Assembly (NCBI GenBank): GCA_014763715.1
Contig: JACXUV010000010.1
Coordinates: forward strand, 23,367-87,366
Source: Rhodobacterales bacterium
GTDB taxonomy: Bacteria > Pseudomonadota > Alphaproteobacteria > Caulobacterales > Hyphomonadaceae
Direction of reading: 5' to 3'
DNA: 64,000 nt
Part shown: positions 19,313 to 28,691 of the stretch, piece after piece
Numbering within the stretch: position 1 is the first letter of the stretch
How the letters are laid out: each line of letters starts with the position of its first letter
The notes under the pieces: generated by a model
What the model saw: only the letters and a program-made list of their open reading frames with translations
The model's database searches: none
Told to the model about the DNA's origin: nothing
Position numbers and translations under genes: made by a program

Positions 19313-19389
19313 AATTGCACTTTTTGTGTATTAAGTTCCACTTTTAGGTTGACACTCTCCGGGTGTTTTATTATCCAGAAAGTGCAATT
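19313..19389. promoter_or_regulatory. divergent promoter/operator with TTGCACTTT repeats
   Basis: AATTGCACTTT (19313-19323) and its exact reverse complement AAAGTGCAATT (19379-19389) flank the region. A third, imperfect copy, AAGTTCCACTTTT, lies between them. On the plus strand TTGACA (19349) and TATCCA (19372) are 17 bases apart, so the right repeat abuts the -10 box. The repeats are probably the operator of the XRE regulator encoded at 19082. Confidence 0.6.
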
Positions 19390-19473
19390 TCATGGGTAAC
19401 AGATATCGGACGGGCAGACTACCTTCTGCACGAGCCGGGACCGATGACACCTGCGCTGATCGAGGAGTAAGCT

Positions 19474-19779
19474 ATGGGAAAGAAGCCCCGGGAAAACTCG
19501 ATTGATAAACCCGAGACCATTAAAACGCTTGGGGACGTGAGCTCGGACGCAGAACGCGCCCTCACGGACTTGGATGGCGCGCTGACAGCGGTAAGAGCAA
19601 TTGTCGACCTGACACTTGTCGATGGGGGCGCCAGGGAAGGGCCTGTTCTCCATAAAAGGCTTAATGCCCTGGATTTCTTGCTGCGGCAGGCGGGCTGTGC
19701 AGAGGGCACCCTCTGGGTGACCGTGGATCAAATGAGCACGGCACTCGATGAGCACGCACCAGCGCCTTTTGGAGGTTGA
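19474..19779 (+). CDS. small hypothetical protein at head of defence operon
   Basis: 101 residues, no family recognised. Acidic and helical overall (DAERALTDLDGALTAVRAIV; KRLNALDFLLRQAG). ATG preceded by CGAGGAGTAAGCT, a strong ribosome site, and by the divergent promoter shared with the XRE regulator. Position suggests a regulatory or immunity-type partner of the downstream ATPase-Z1 operon; this is only contextual. Confidence 0.6.
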   Translation: MGKKPRENSIDKPETIKTLGDVSSDAERALTDLDGALTAVRAIVDLTLVDGGAREGPVLHKRLNALDFLLRQAGCAEGTLWVTVDQMSTALDEHAPAPFGG

Positions 19780-19991
19780 GCGCGGCAAATGCCCAAGTGG
19801 GCTACTCCGTAGCTTAGCACTTGGAACGATGCATACTCATCGCTAACAAATGCGAGCACCGCTCCGGGCGATGGGGCAATGGTGTTCTCGAAGCATTTCC
19901 GCCACGTTGCGGGCTCACGATTCAAGGTTGAACCTCTTCGCAAAGCGGATTTGGATGCGATCAATCCAGATTCCTGTGAAAGGCGACCAAG

Positions 19992-21473
19992 ATCAGACAG
20001 AAAAGACTGCCCCCTCGTGCCGCCTCGCTGATCGAGTCGCTCAGGGATCTCGGATACTCTCTCGAGACGGCCATCGCGGACATCATAGACAACAGTATTT
20101 CGGCCGCCGCGACCCACGTGGACATCTGGTGCGCGGTGGATGTCGAGCCGCTGGCGCTGGCTGTTGTCGACGATGGTCATGGGATGACCGAGGATGAGCT
20201 GATTGCCGCCATGCGTCCGGGCTCAACGAGTCCGATGGAAACGCGCGACGCCGGGGACCTTGGACGGTTCGGCCTCGGCCTGAAGACAGCATCGTTCTCC
20301 CAAGGGCGCCGGCTGACGGTCGTGACGCGCAAGGATGGTACAACAAGCGCCGCAATATGGGATCTCGACGAACTGGCCGAGCAGGACGACTGGGTCCTCT
20401 CGCTGCCGGAGCCCGACGATATCCGGCACCTGCCCTGGCTGGAAATGCTTGGTGAAACCGGGACCCTGGTACTCCTCGAAAAGCTGGACCGTCTTGCCGA
20501 GGATACCGATGGCGAAGCCCGGTCCGATCTGCTGAGTGCAAAGCTGGTCGGGCTCCAGCGACACCTGTCCCTTGTCTTTCATCGGTTCATCGATGGCGAC
20601 ACAGCGGACCGAAGAAAGCTCAAGCTGCGCGTGAACGGGATCGCCGTAGAGGCATTCGATCCCTTCTGCAGAGGGCAGGCCGCAACGCAGGAATTGCCGG
20701 TCGAACGCATGTCCATAGGAGGGGAGACGATCGAGATCCGCCCCTACATCCTGCCACACCATTCCAAGCTCTCGCCTCAGACGTGGCGGTACTACAAGGA
20801 CAGAAGCGATTTTCTCTCGAACCAGGGGGCGTATGTCTATCGGAACGGGCGGCTGATGGCATGGGGTGACTGGTTCCGGATGATCCCGAAAGGTGAAGCC
20901 ACGAAACTGGCGCGCGTCCGCATCGACTTTCCTTCCGCCCTGGACGCCCTGTGGACGATCGACATCAAGAAGTCGCGCGCTCATCCACCCCCAGCCGTTC
21001 GCGCCAGATTCAAGAGGATCATCGAGAGGATCGCTGGCAGAAGCGTGCGGGTCCACCGGGGAAGGGGAGAGCGTATGCTCCAGGCGGATGCATCCCCGGT
21101 CTGGATACGCACCGTGGGGCGTGACGGGATTATCTCCTATGCGCCAGATTTCGATCATCCCCTTCTGCAAGCAGCGATCGCAGGCGCGGATCCGGAGAAT
21201 GAGGGCGCAGTACGCGCTGCATTGTCAGCGCTTGGGGCCGCTCTGCCCGTCGACGCCCTCTATGCGGACTTCGCCGACGATCCGAAGCGGGTGTCCCTGA
21301 CGCCCGACAGCGCCGACAAGCAACGTGAAGTTATCGCCGAGCTGAAATCGGTGCTCGATCCAGACAGCGAAATGGAGCCGCGGGAATTCGCCAGACTTGT
21401 CCTGTCGACTGGACTCGCAGGCCGAAATATCGAAGTGATCGAGGCCGTCGCCCTTGAGTTGTATGCGGCCTGA
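19992..21473 (+). CDS. MutL/MORC-type GHKL ATPase of Mza-like defence system (start uncertain)
   Basis: The frame contains all GHKL ATPase motifs: ETAIADIIDNS (N-box), VVDDGHGM, then GRFGLGLKTASFSQ. The N-box lies upstream of the track start (GTG 20118), so the true protein begins earlier. Yet no ATG/GTG/TTG occurs in frame after the preceding stop (19977-19979). The best-placed codon is ATC 19992, eight bases after AAAGG, giving IRQKRLPPRAASLIESL where homologues would start with Met. Either a rare start, a lost start codon, or a sequencing error. About 493 residues. Followed 14 bases later by the Z1 gene. MutL-like ATPases in such operons are thought to act in DNA restriction. Confidence 0.75.
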   Translation: MRQKRLPPRAASLIESLRDLGYSLETAIADIIDNSISAAATHVDIWCAVDVEPLALAVVDDGHGMTEDELIAAMRPGSTSPMETRDAGDLGRFGLGLKTASFSQGRRLTVVTRKDGTTSAAIWDLDELAEQDDWVLSLPEPDDIRHLPWLEMLGETGTLVLLEKLDRLAEDTDGEARSDLLSAKLVGLQRHLSLVFHRFIDGDTADRRKLKLRVNGIAVEAFDPFCRGQAATQELPVERMSIGGETIEIRPYILPHHSKLSPQTWRYYKDRSDFLSNQGAYVYRNGRLMAWGDWFRMIPKGEATKLARVRIDFPSALDALWTIDIKKSRAHPPPAVRARFKRIIERIAGRSVRVHRGRGERMLQADASPVWIRTVGRDGIISYAPDFDHPLLQAAIAGADPENEGAVRAALSALGAALPVDALYADFADDPKRVSLTPDSADKQREVIAELKSVLDPDSEMEPREFARLVLSTGLAGRNIEVIEAVALELYAA

Positions 21474-21487
21474 GCAGGAGTTGGATC

Positions 21488-24277
21488 ATGTTCGATGATG
21501 GTGAAGCGCAACAGGTGCTCAGAACGCTTGTGGGCAGGTATGGAAGTCAGCCGGAAGCGCCAACTGTCGAGGAGCTTGAAAGGACTGCCAGGGGACTGGC
21601 AGATCTTCTCGGTTTCAACGTGGATATCAAGTCCATCGTCCTCCAGGCCCGGGAGCAGATATCGCATCGAATGGGCGAAGGCGTCTCTCTCGTCGGACCG
21701 GATGCTGCGCATGACCCCAACTGGTTGTCGCATCGGTCGATCGAATGGAAATACTCCGATGCCTATCTGGAGTTTCTCCGGGAGGACGGATGGTCTCCGA
21801 GAATTGCCGACACCCTCGGGGGCGTAACCCGACGCCTTGTCGGTTACCTTCAGGATCCGGATGTCGAAGGCAGCTGGGATCGCAGAGGGCTTGTCATTGG
21901 TCACGTGCAGTCCGGCAAGACGGCCAACTATCTGGGACTGGTCGCTCGCGCCGCCGACGCGGGCTACAAGTTCATCGTGGTGGTTGCCGGGATTCACAAC
22001 AATCTGCGGCGTCAGACGCAGGAGCGCGTGGACGAAGGGTTCGTCGGAGAGGTCAGTGACCCCGCACGAAAGGAAAAGCTCAAGGCACAGACTGGCACCT
22101 CGAAGATCGGCGTGGGCCTGGTCGATCCCGACCACCGGCGCCCGGTTTCGCTGACGTCTACCGCCGATGATTTCAAGAAGGCTGTTGCCACCTCCCTGCG
22201 CAGCGGGCTCGAGGACTGGAGCAAGCCAGTCATCGTCGTGATCAAGAAGAACCGTTCGACGCTGAAGGCCCTGAACGACTGGCTCGTGGACTTCAATCGG
22301 GACCCGGGACAGAAGCAGATTGCCAATATTCCAATGCTGTTCATCGATGACGAGGCTGACAATGCGTCGATAAACACGAACAAGCCCGAACTGAAGCCGA
22401 CGACAACCAACAGGCTCATTCGCAATCTGCTCGGACTGTTCCGGAAGAGCTGCTATGTCGGTTATACGGCAACGCCTTTTGCGAACATCTTCATCAACCC
22501 GGAGGCCTATGACGAGGAGTCCCGCAAGGATCTCTTTCCGGAGCACTTCATCCACTGCCTCGATGCGCCGGACAATTATTTCGGAGCGGAGCGCCTGTTT
22601 CTGGATGATGGTTCGAAGGCCCGCCACATCAAGGCCATTGAGGACTGTGAGCAGATCATTCCTCTCAAGCATGCGAAGACGCACGAATTTTCCGAACTGC
22701 CAAAGTCGCTGAAGGAGGCCATTCGATCCTTCCTGCTGGTTCGCGCCATTCGAACGGCTCGGGGCCAGCAGAAGAAACACTGCTCGATGCTGATCAATGT
22801 CTCGCGTTTCGTGGATGTACAGCGCGAAGTCGACCGGCAAGTCACGGAATATCTGGAGGAGCTGCGCAACGCGATTCTCGCCTGTGCGGGCATGCCCGAG
22901 GAGATCGCGGACAGGAACGCTCATCTGGTCGCGATCAGATCGACATTCGAAATGCTGAAGTTCAACGAGGCCGGACTCGACTGGAAGGAGGTTCTGACCT
23001 TCCTGCCCGATGCCAGCCGCTCGGTCGTGACGGCGGTCGTCAACAGCAAGTCTCCTGATGGCTTGAACTATGCGGAATTCTCCGATCGTGGCGAGGCGCT
23101 CAACGTGATTGCCATTGGCGGCCTCAGCCTTTCTCGAGGTCTTACCATCGAGGGGCTGACGATCAGCTACATGTATCGAAACACGAAGATGTACGACACG
23201 CTGCTGCAGATGGGGAGGTGGTTCGGTTATCGCCCCGGCTACGAGGATCTGTGCCGCGTCTGGCTGGCGCCGGATTCTATCGGTTGGTACACGCACATTT
23301 CGGAAGCTTCCGAGGAGTTACGTGATCGCATCAAGGAAATGAACCGGGTGAATGCAACTCCCCGCACCTTCGGGTTGATGGTGGAATCCCACCCGGACAG
23401 TCTGACAGTTACCGCCATGAACAAGATGCGCGCCGCCGAAACACGAACCGTCAGCGTCAGCTATGATGGCAAGCTCGTCGAGACATATGTTCTGTCCAGG
23501 GAAGCAAGACCGCACGAGAAAAACAGGGCGCTGTTCGAAAGACTTCATTCCCTGCTTGTCGACGAGCATGCCGACCAGCTGGTCAGGGGAGGTGAGCGAC
23601 CGGCATCTCGGGTCTGGCGCGGAGTTCCGGCCGACGTGGTCAATGATTTCCTCGCAGATTTTCGGGTGCATGCCCACAGTGCCGAGAGGCTGATGAGTGC
23701 CCGCAAGTATCTTTCCCTCATCAAGGAACGCTTTCCGGTATGGGACATCGCCTTTGTCTCCTTGATCAATGCGGGAGGAAAGAGCGATTCCACCAGCTTT
23801 GGTGACTTCCACATGGTCCACCAGTCACGAAATGCGGGAACGAGCGAGAACAGGCTCAAGGAAATCGAAGGCGGTCTCTTCATCACCAACAATCAACGCG
23901 TCGCCGGCACAGGTGACGAGAGCGCCGGCCTGAAGTCGGAGGAGATGGATGCCGCAATGAAGGTCGCCGCCTCCCGTGATCGAGAAAAATGGACCGACAG
24001 GGATACCCGTCATTTCAGTGTCAGAGGCGCGCCGCTGCTTATGCTTCACCTGATCGACCTCGAGAATCCGCTGGTGGAGTCCGATGAAAGCAAGCTCCTC
24101 AAGGGCGCTCCTGCCATCGGTCTGAGCTTTCCAGCGACCGGAGACTTCTCCACGGTCGAGTATGTTCTGAACCAGGTGATGATCAGGCAGCTGGAAAGCG
24201 AACAGTTCGATGCTGCCGACGATGAGGACGATTACGATCGGGATGATGCAGCGATCGACTCGGGGGAGGCGACATGA
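21488..24277 (+). CDS. Z1-domain helicase-like endonuclease
   Basis: 929 residues. Characteristic Z1 protein: P-loop GHVQSGKTANYLGL near residue 140, IVVVAGIHNNLRRQT, acidic LFIDDEADNAS (Walker B-like), VGYTATPFANIF, and late SRGLTIEGLT/LLQMGRWFGYR resembling superfamily II helicase motifs. Known from operons with MutL-type ATPases and AIPR proteins in restriction/antiphage systems (Mza). ATG follows a CAGGAGTTGGATC site; the stop overlaps the next start (ATGA). Confidence 0.9.
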   Translation: MFDDGEAQQVLRTLVGRYGSQPEAPTVEELERTARGLADLLGFNVDIKSIVLQAREQISHRMGEGVSLVGPDAAHDPNWLSHRSIEWKYSDAYLEFLREDGWSPRIADTLGGVTRRLVGYLQDPDVEGSWDRRGLVIGHVQSGKTANYLGLVARAADAGYKFIVVVAGIHNNLRRQTQERVDEGFVGEVSDPARKEKLKAQTGTSKIGVGLVDPDHRRPVSLTSTADDFKKAVATSLRSGLEDWSKPVIVVIKKNRSTLKALNDWLVDFNRDPGQKQIANIPMLFIDDEADNASINTNKPELKPTTTNRLIRNLLGLFRKSCYVGYTATPFANIFINPEAYDEESRKDLFPEHFIHCLDAPDNYFGAERLFLDDGSKARHIKAIEDCEQIIPLKHAKTHEFSELPKSLKEAIRSFLLVRAIRTARGQQKKHCSMLINVSRFVDVQREVDRQVTEYLEELRNAILACAGMPEEIADRNAHLVAIRSTFEMLKFNEAGLDWKEVLTFLPDASRSVVTAVVNSKSPDGLNYAEFSDRGEALNVIAIGGLSLSRGLTIEGLTISYMYRNTKMYDTLLQMGRWFGYRPGYEDLCRVWLAPDSIGWYTHISEASEELRDRIKEMNRVNATPRTFGLMVESHPDSLTVTAMNKMRAAETRTVSVSYDGKLVETYVLSREARPHEKNRALFERLHSLLVDEHADQLVRGGERPASRVWRGVPADVVNDFLADFRVHAHSAERLMSARKYLSLIKERFPVWDIAFVSLINAGGKSDSTSFGDFHMVHQSRNAGTSENRLKEIEGGLFITNNQRVAGTGDESAGLKSEEMDAAMKVAASRDREKWTDRDTRHFSVRGAPLLMLHLIDLENPLVESDESKLLKGAPAIGLSFPATGDFSTVEYVLNQVMIRQLESEQFDAADDEDDYDRDDAAIDSGEAT

Positions 24278-25236
24278 AGGGTCACTGGGACCAGCTTCAT
24301 CCGCCAGCTGCCGGTTATACATGGAAGCTGAAGCGTTCCGATTCGCCGATCCGGACATTGTTCGGTCGACACGCGGATGGGCACGTGGCGTTCATGCTGG
24401 AAATGGAGCGCGACTATCCCGACCTGCTGAGACGACTGCCTGAAATCCAGGGATTGTCCCTCGATCATCAGATGTTTTCTGAAAGCGCTTCCTACGGATT
24501 GCTCGTGGCGCTTCGCGAGGCAAAGGACGAGGAATTGTTTGCAAGTCTTTGCGACGATCTCGCAGACTGTATCGAGGACCTGACAGATGAACGTCAGGCC
24601 GTACTGTCCTTTCTTGGAAGACTGGAGCGTTGGCAGCGCTTCCTTGCACGAGACGGGCGCCGACTTCTATCGACGGACAGTATTCGAGGACTGGTCGCAG
24701 AGCTCGAGATCGTTCGATATCTCGTCGCCGATCGAAAGCGTTCGGCGACAGAGGTGGTGAAGGGTTGGGAAGGGCCATTGAGGGCTCCCCAAGATTTTAG
24801 CTTTCCGGACCAGCTGATCGAGGTGAAGTCATGGGGTGGGGCAGTAGGCGCAAAGGTCAGGATCTCGTCCGAAATCCAGCTGCAGGTGGTCGATCGTCCC
24901 ATCTATCTGGCCGCGGTCCATCTGGTCGAGGACAATGAATCAACGAATGGCCGGTCACTGAACGACATTGTGAAGACAATAAGATCGATCCTGCCAGCGG
25001 AAGTCATCGACCTCTTCGAGGACCGGCTGAATGCTGCCCGCTATATCGAACTGCCGTACTACGACGCGCCGAGATTCCGGATAGATGCGACCGATTTCTT
25101 CGAGGTCGCAGGAGAGTTTCCAGCGCTTGCGCCGGATCGTCTGCCTCCAGCGGCAACTGACGTCCAGTACACACTGGATCTTGCACAGCTTTCAGCGTTC
25201 AGAATCTCGGAAATACCGGAGCCATCCGATGAGTGA
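24274..25236 (+). CDS. PD-(D/E)XK motif protein (DUF4420)
   Basis: 320 residues. The core GLVAELEIVRYLV, then QDFSFPDQLIEVKSWGG carries the E...D...E-x-K nuclease signature (IEVKS). This matches the DUF4420 family that accompanies Z1 proteins. Start overlaps the Z1 stop by four bases and the stop overlaps the AIPR start by eight, so the genes are translationally coupled. Likely the DNA-cleaving subunit of the operon. Confidence 0.85.
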   Translation: MKGHWDQLHPPAAGYTWKLKRSDSPIRTLFGRHADGHVAFMLEMERDYPDLLRRLPEIQGLSLDHQMFSESASYGLLVALREAKDEELFASLCDDLADCIEDLTDERQAVLSFLGRLERWQRFLARDGRRLLSTDSIRGLVAELEIVRYLVADRKRSATEVVKGWEGPLRAPQDFSFPDQLIEVKSWGGAVGAKVRISSEIQLQVVDRPIYLAAVHLVEDNESTNGRSLNDIVKTIRSILPAEVIDLFEDRLNAARYIELPYYDAPRFRIDATDFFEVAGEFPALAPDRLPPAATDVQYTLDLAQLSAFRISEIPEPSDE

Positions 25237-27061
25237 AGTAAAGGTCGAAGATACGTTCGAGGAATTTCGGCAGGAAGTCCTCGCGTCCGCCGCGGCGAAC
25301 AAGGACTTCGAGAAGATCGAGTTCCTGAACGCTTTCGGCCGTGAACTGGAGGAATGCGACGAGATCGAGGAGCTGCAGACCTGCATCTCCCCGAATATTC
25401 GCGGCGTCCAGGTTGATGGGTTCGGGTTCAATTCCGATGAAGGCCTCGACCTCTTCATCGCTGATTTCAATCAGCGCCCCGTACTGGAGACACTTACACG
25501 GACCGAGGTGACGACGTTCGTGAAACGCCTGACATCCTTCTTTTCGCGATCCCTTTCGGGTGAATTGCATCGTTCACTGGAAGAGACATCGGAAGTCTAT
25601 GCGGTATCAAGAGCAATCCACGAGCGAGGCGGCAAGTTCGGGCGGGTTCGCTTGTACGTCCTTTCGGAAAGGCAATTGAGCGATCGTTTCGAATCGATCG
25701 ATCTGTCGATGCATGAGGACGCAACGCCCGTTGCGCTTCATATCTGGGATATGAGCCGCCTGCACCGGCTCCGGACCTCCCGGAATCAGAAGGAAGCCAT
25801 CGAGATCGACTTCGGGACTTTTGCGGCGGGACCAATCCCATGCCTGTCCGCGCACCTCGAGAGCGATGTCTACAAATCCTATCTTCTGGCGCTTCCGGGC
25901 TCCGTCCTGGCTGATCTCTATGCGCGCTACGGCGCAAGACTGCTCGAACAGAATGTTCGTGCCTTCCTTCAGGCGACCAACAAGGCCAATCGCGGAATTC
26001 GGGATACGATCCTGGAAGACCCTGGCATGTTCTTCGCCTATAATAACGGAATTACCGCAACGGCCTCTGCCGTAGATGTCGAAGCCGATGGTGACACGAC
26101 CAGAGTGCACGCCATACGGGACCTGCAGATCGTGAATGGTGGTCAGACAACCGCGTCCCTGTTTCATGCCCGCAGGAAGGACAAGGCCGATCTGTCCAAG
26201 GTCTTTGTCCAGATGAAGCTGACGGTGATCGACGAAAGCAGGTTCGAGGAGGTCGTACCCAGGATCTCGCAATATGCGAACACGCAGAACACGGTCAACG
26301 CCGCGGACTTCTTTGCAAACCACCCGTTCCACATTCGGATGGAGTCCTTTTCGAGAAGACTTTGGGCTCCGGCACCACCCGGGCAGCAGACCGAGACCAG
26401 ATGGTATTACGAGCGAGTTCGAGGGCAGTATGCAGAAGAACAGACACGGCTCGACGCGCGCGGCAAGCGGGTGTTCCTTCAGCAGAATCCCAAGAGCCAG
26501 CTTCTCCGAAAGACCGATCTGGCGAAGTACGACAATATCTGGGACGATGACCCTGTGCGCGTAAACCTCGGAGCCCAGAAGAACTTTGCCCGCTACGCCG
26601 TTCGTATCGGTGAGGAATGGAAGAAGGACGCCGAACGGTTCGACGAGCAGTACTTCAAGCAGGCCGTTGCAAGGGCGATCATCTTCAAGTCCAGCGAGCG
26701 AATCGTATCGGCGCAAACCTGGTACGAAGGCGGCTATCGCGCCAACATCGTCAACTATGCCAATGCGCTGCTCTCCCATGTCCTCGGCGCAGAAGATCTG
26801 CAGCTCGATGTGGGAGCTCTCTGGCAGGCACAACGCATTCCGGATTCGCTCTCGTCCGTCATAGCGAGCCTTGCGGAAGTCGTGAACGACGAGCTCACAA
26901 GTTCAAGTCGCGGTTTGTCCAATGTAAGCGAGTGGGCAAAGAAGACAGATTGCTGGACAGCTATCCTGAAGCATCTTCCAAATGCGCGATCGATTGTCCA
27001 GAGATCCTGCAGCGATTGGGCCGTGTCCTCGGCGTCACGCCGCCTTGCTTCGGGAACCTGA
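25229..27061 (+). CDS. AIPR-family abortive infection protein
   Basis: 610 residues from ATG 25229 (MSEVKVEDTFEEFRQ); the track start lies inside the upstream gene. AIPR signatures are clear: MFFAYNNGITATAS, LQIVNGGQTTASLFHA, ISQYANTQNTVNAADFFANH. AIPR proteins give abortive phage resistance and occur with Z1/MutL operons. The last 27 bases overlap the end of the convergent dcm gene, so the two mRNAs are antisense there. Confidence 0.88.
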   Translation: MSEVKVEDTFEEFRQEVLASAAANKDFEKIEFLNAFGRELEECDEIEELQTCISPNIRGVQVDGFGFNSDEGLDLFIADFNQRPVLETLTRTEVTTFVKRLTSFFSRSLSGELHRSLEETSEVYAVSRAIHERGGKFGRVRLYVLSERQLSDRFESIDLSMHEDATPVALHIWDMSRLHRLRTSRNQKEAIEIDFGTFAAGPIPCLSAHLESDVYKSYLLALPGSVLADLYARYGARLLEQNVRAFLQATNKANRGIRDTILEDPGMFFAYNNGITATASAVDVEADGDTTRVHAIRDLQIVNGGQTTASLFHARRKDKADLSKVFVQMKLTVIDESRFEEVVPRISQYANTQNTVNAADFFANHPFHIRMESFSRRLWAPAPPGQQTETRWYYERVRGQYAEEQTRLDARGKRVFLQQNPKSQLLRKTDLAKYDNIWDDDPVRVNLGAQKNFARYAVRIGEEWKKDAERFDEQYFKQAVARAIIFKSSERIVSAQTWYEGGYRANIVNYANALLSHVLGAEDLQLDVGALWQAQRIPDSLSSVIASLAEVVNDELTSSSRGLSNVSEWAKKTDCWTAILKHLPNARSIVQRSCSDWAVSSASRRLASGT

Positions 27062-28624
27062 AGACACCCGCTCGGTCAGGTTTTCCTCTCCCAGGTAAGC
27101 TGCTTGCAGAAGGTCCCAGACCACGTCGGCGATGTTGCGCGCGAGGAAAGGGGGGACTGCATTGCCGACCTGTACATATTGCTGAGTTCGATTCCCGAGG
27201 AACACGTAATTGTCCGGAAAGGTCTGAAGCCGTGCGGCTTCCCTGACGGTCAGACTTCTGCACTGAAGCGGGTCCGGGTGTATGAAATAGTGCCCATCCT
27301 TGGAGATGTGGCTCGTGACAGTGGTCGAGGGACGCGACCAGAGCTGAACGCGAAACCGGTCGGAGAAATTTCCGGACGTCCAGTTTCCGTGATTGGGCGA
27401 AAGAGACTTCGGAAACTCGTGCGCCTTGGGAGAGCGCATGTAAGCGAGCGCAAAGACCGAGGCGAAGAGATATCTGCTGAGGTCGGAGCGAATATGTGTT
27501 CTGGCCTCATGATTGTGGGTGCGCTTCAACCGAGGGTCCAGTATCCAGTTTGCGAGTGCTTCCGGACACCGCTTCGACACGCCGGGGACGCCTTGTTCGG
27601 TGCGATCAAGCTCCGCATTCCTGACCCTGAATGCCTCCAGACGATCCGCCGCCTTGTCATGCACCTTCGGATCGGTCTTGCCCGTCTCCCGAATTATCAC
27701 CTGGTAGGCGGCCTCGACCGCCCCGCGCCAATTCTCGAGACTGTCCGGTTCCTTGCTGAGGCCCGATCTCAGATGCGGAAGCCCCTTCAGGACAGATTGG
27801 GAGCTTGCCGAAGGGTATTGTCGGAGACCGATACCGGAGTCGACTTTCCACAGATCCTTCCTGATACCGATAATGATGACGCGGTGTCTCGCCTGCGGGA
27901 GCCCCCAATCCTCAGCCCGCACAAGGAAGTCCCTCATGGCCAGGTCATCGGACTGGTCGAACAGCCTGTCTCCGGCACCCAGAGCTACCAGGCGATAGCC
28001 TGTTCCTCTCGATCCGGCATTCCGAAGGTCCTCGAGAATCTGAGAGGCGATCACCTGTCCATTGACACTGGACGAGACGATTCCTTTGACGTTCTCCATG
28101 ACGAACAAGGCCGGATTCACGCGTTCGAGGATCCGGATGTACTCTCGATACAGGAAATGGCGTTGGTCCTTCTCGGGCTTGTATTCCTTGTTGCCCCCAT
28201 TTCGGGAGCGTCCGGCCAGCGAATAGGCCTGGCAGGGTGGTCCGCCAATCACGATGCAGCGGTCGTTTGCTTCTGCAACAATCGCATCGAGCCGCTCGTC
28301 GATGATGCGATCAGCGGTCTTCTTTCCGAGTTCGAGGCACTGCGCTTCCTCTCGCGCCTTTTCCCACTCGGCTGGATACAGGGTTGCCCAGTCGGGCTGG
28401 TCGTCATCGCCATTCAGCCAGTCATAGTATTCATCCGGAAAGGCGTCGGAAAACTGGCGGAGAAAGGCTCTCAGCAATAGCGTCTTGTGGGCTGCCTCAT
28501 CCTTCTCGACCGAAAGCGAAATCCTGAATCTCCGAGAGCCATCCTCGGCGCGAGATGCGCAGAACCCTTCAGCGAGGCCTCCCGGCCCTGCAAACAGATC
28601 GATGACGTGATATGATTCGGACAA
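27035..28624 (-). CDS. dcm: DNA (cytosine-5) methyltransferase
   Basis: 529 residues if started at TTG 28624, which has GGAGG nine bases upstream and puts the start six codons before motif I; the track start (28756) would overlap vsr. C5-methylase motifs: DLFAGPGGLAEGF (I), GGPPCQAYSLAGRSR (IV, catalytic Cys), FVMENVKGI (VI), TVREAARLQTFPDNYVF (X). Adjacent vsr and the Z1/AIPR operon suggest it protects host DNA from the same system. Confidence 0.88.
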   Translation of the reverse strand: MSESYHVIDLFAGPGGLAEGFCASRAEDGSRRFRISLSVEKDEAAHKTLLLRAFLRQFSDAFPDEYYDWLNGDDDQPDWATLYPAEWEKAREEAQCLELGKKTADRIIDERLDAIVAEANDRCIVIGGPPCQAYSLAGRSRNGGNKEYKPEKDQRHFLYREYIRILERVNPALFVMENVKGIVSSSVNGQVIASQILEDLRNAGSRGTGYRLVALGAGDRLFDQSDDLAMRDFLVRAEDWGLPQARHRVIIIGIRKDLWKVDSGIGLRQYPSASSQSVLKGLPHLRSGLSKEPDSLENWRGAVEAAYQVIIRETGKTDPKVHDKAADRLEAFRVRNAELDRTEQGVPGVSKRCPEALANWILDPRLKRTHNHEARTHIRSDLSRYLFASVFALAYMRSPKAHEFPKSLSPNHGNWTSGNFSDRFRVQLWSRPSTTVTSHISKDGHYFIHPDPLQCRSLTVREAARLQTFPDNYVFLGNRTQQYVQVGNAVPPFLARNIADVVWDLLQAAYLGEENLTERVSSGSRSKAA

Positions 28625-28652
28625 GTCTTGAGGCCTCCGGCGTTTTGCCGAG

Positions 28653-28662
28653 TCTATACAAT
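28653..28662. promoter_or_regulatory. TCTATACAAT motif between dcm and vsr
   Basis: This 10-mer is identical to the left half of the STAND-gene operator (14823-14832). It lies in the 67-base gap between divergent dcm and vsr. Read toward dcm it gives TATAGA, a possible -10 box. A shared regulator is conceivable but the right half of the palindrome is missing here. Confidence 0.3.
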
Positions 28663-28691
28663 TTGGCGTCTCTCGCCAGGATGGAAATTCG

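Noticed and set aside
20118-20120. GTG as start of the GHKL ATPase
   Set aside because: Would remove the N-box (IADIIDNS) that is present in frame just upstream and needed for ATP binding.
19728-20180. 150-aa minus-strand ORF
   Set aside because: Lies opposite the start of the GHKL ATPase; no family features and no ribosome site.
27104-28480. 458-aa plus-strand ORF
   Set aside because: Exact shadow of dcm, whose methylase motifs are unambiguous on the other strand.
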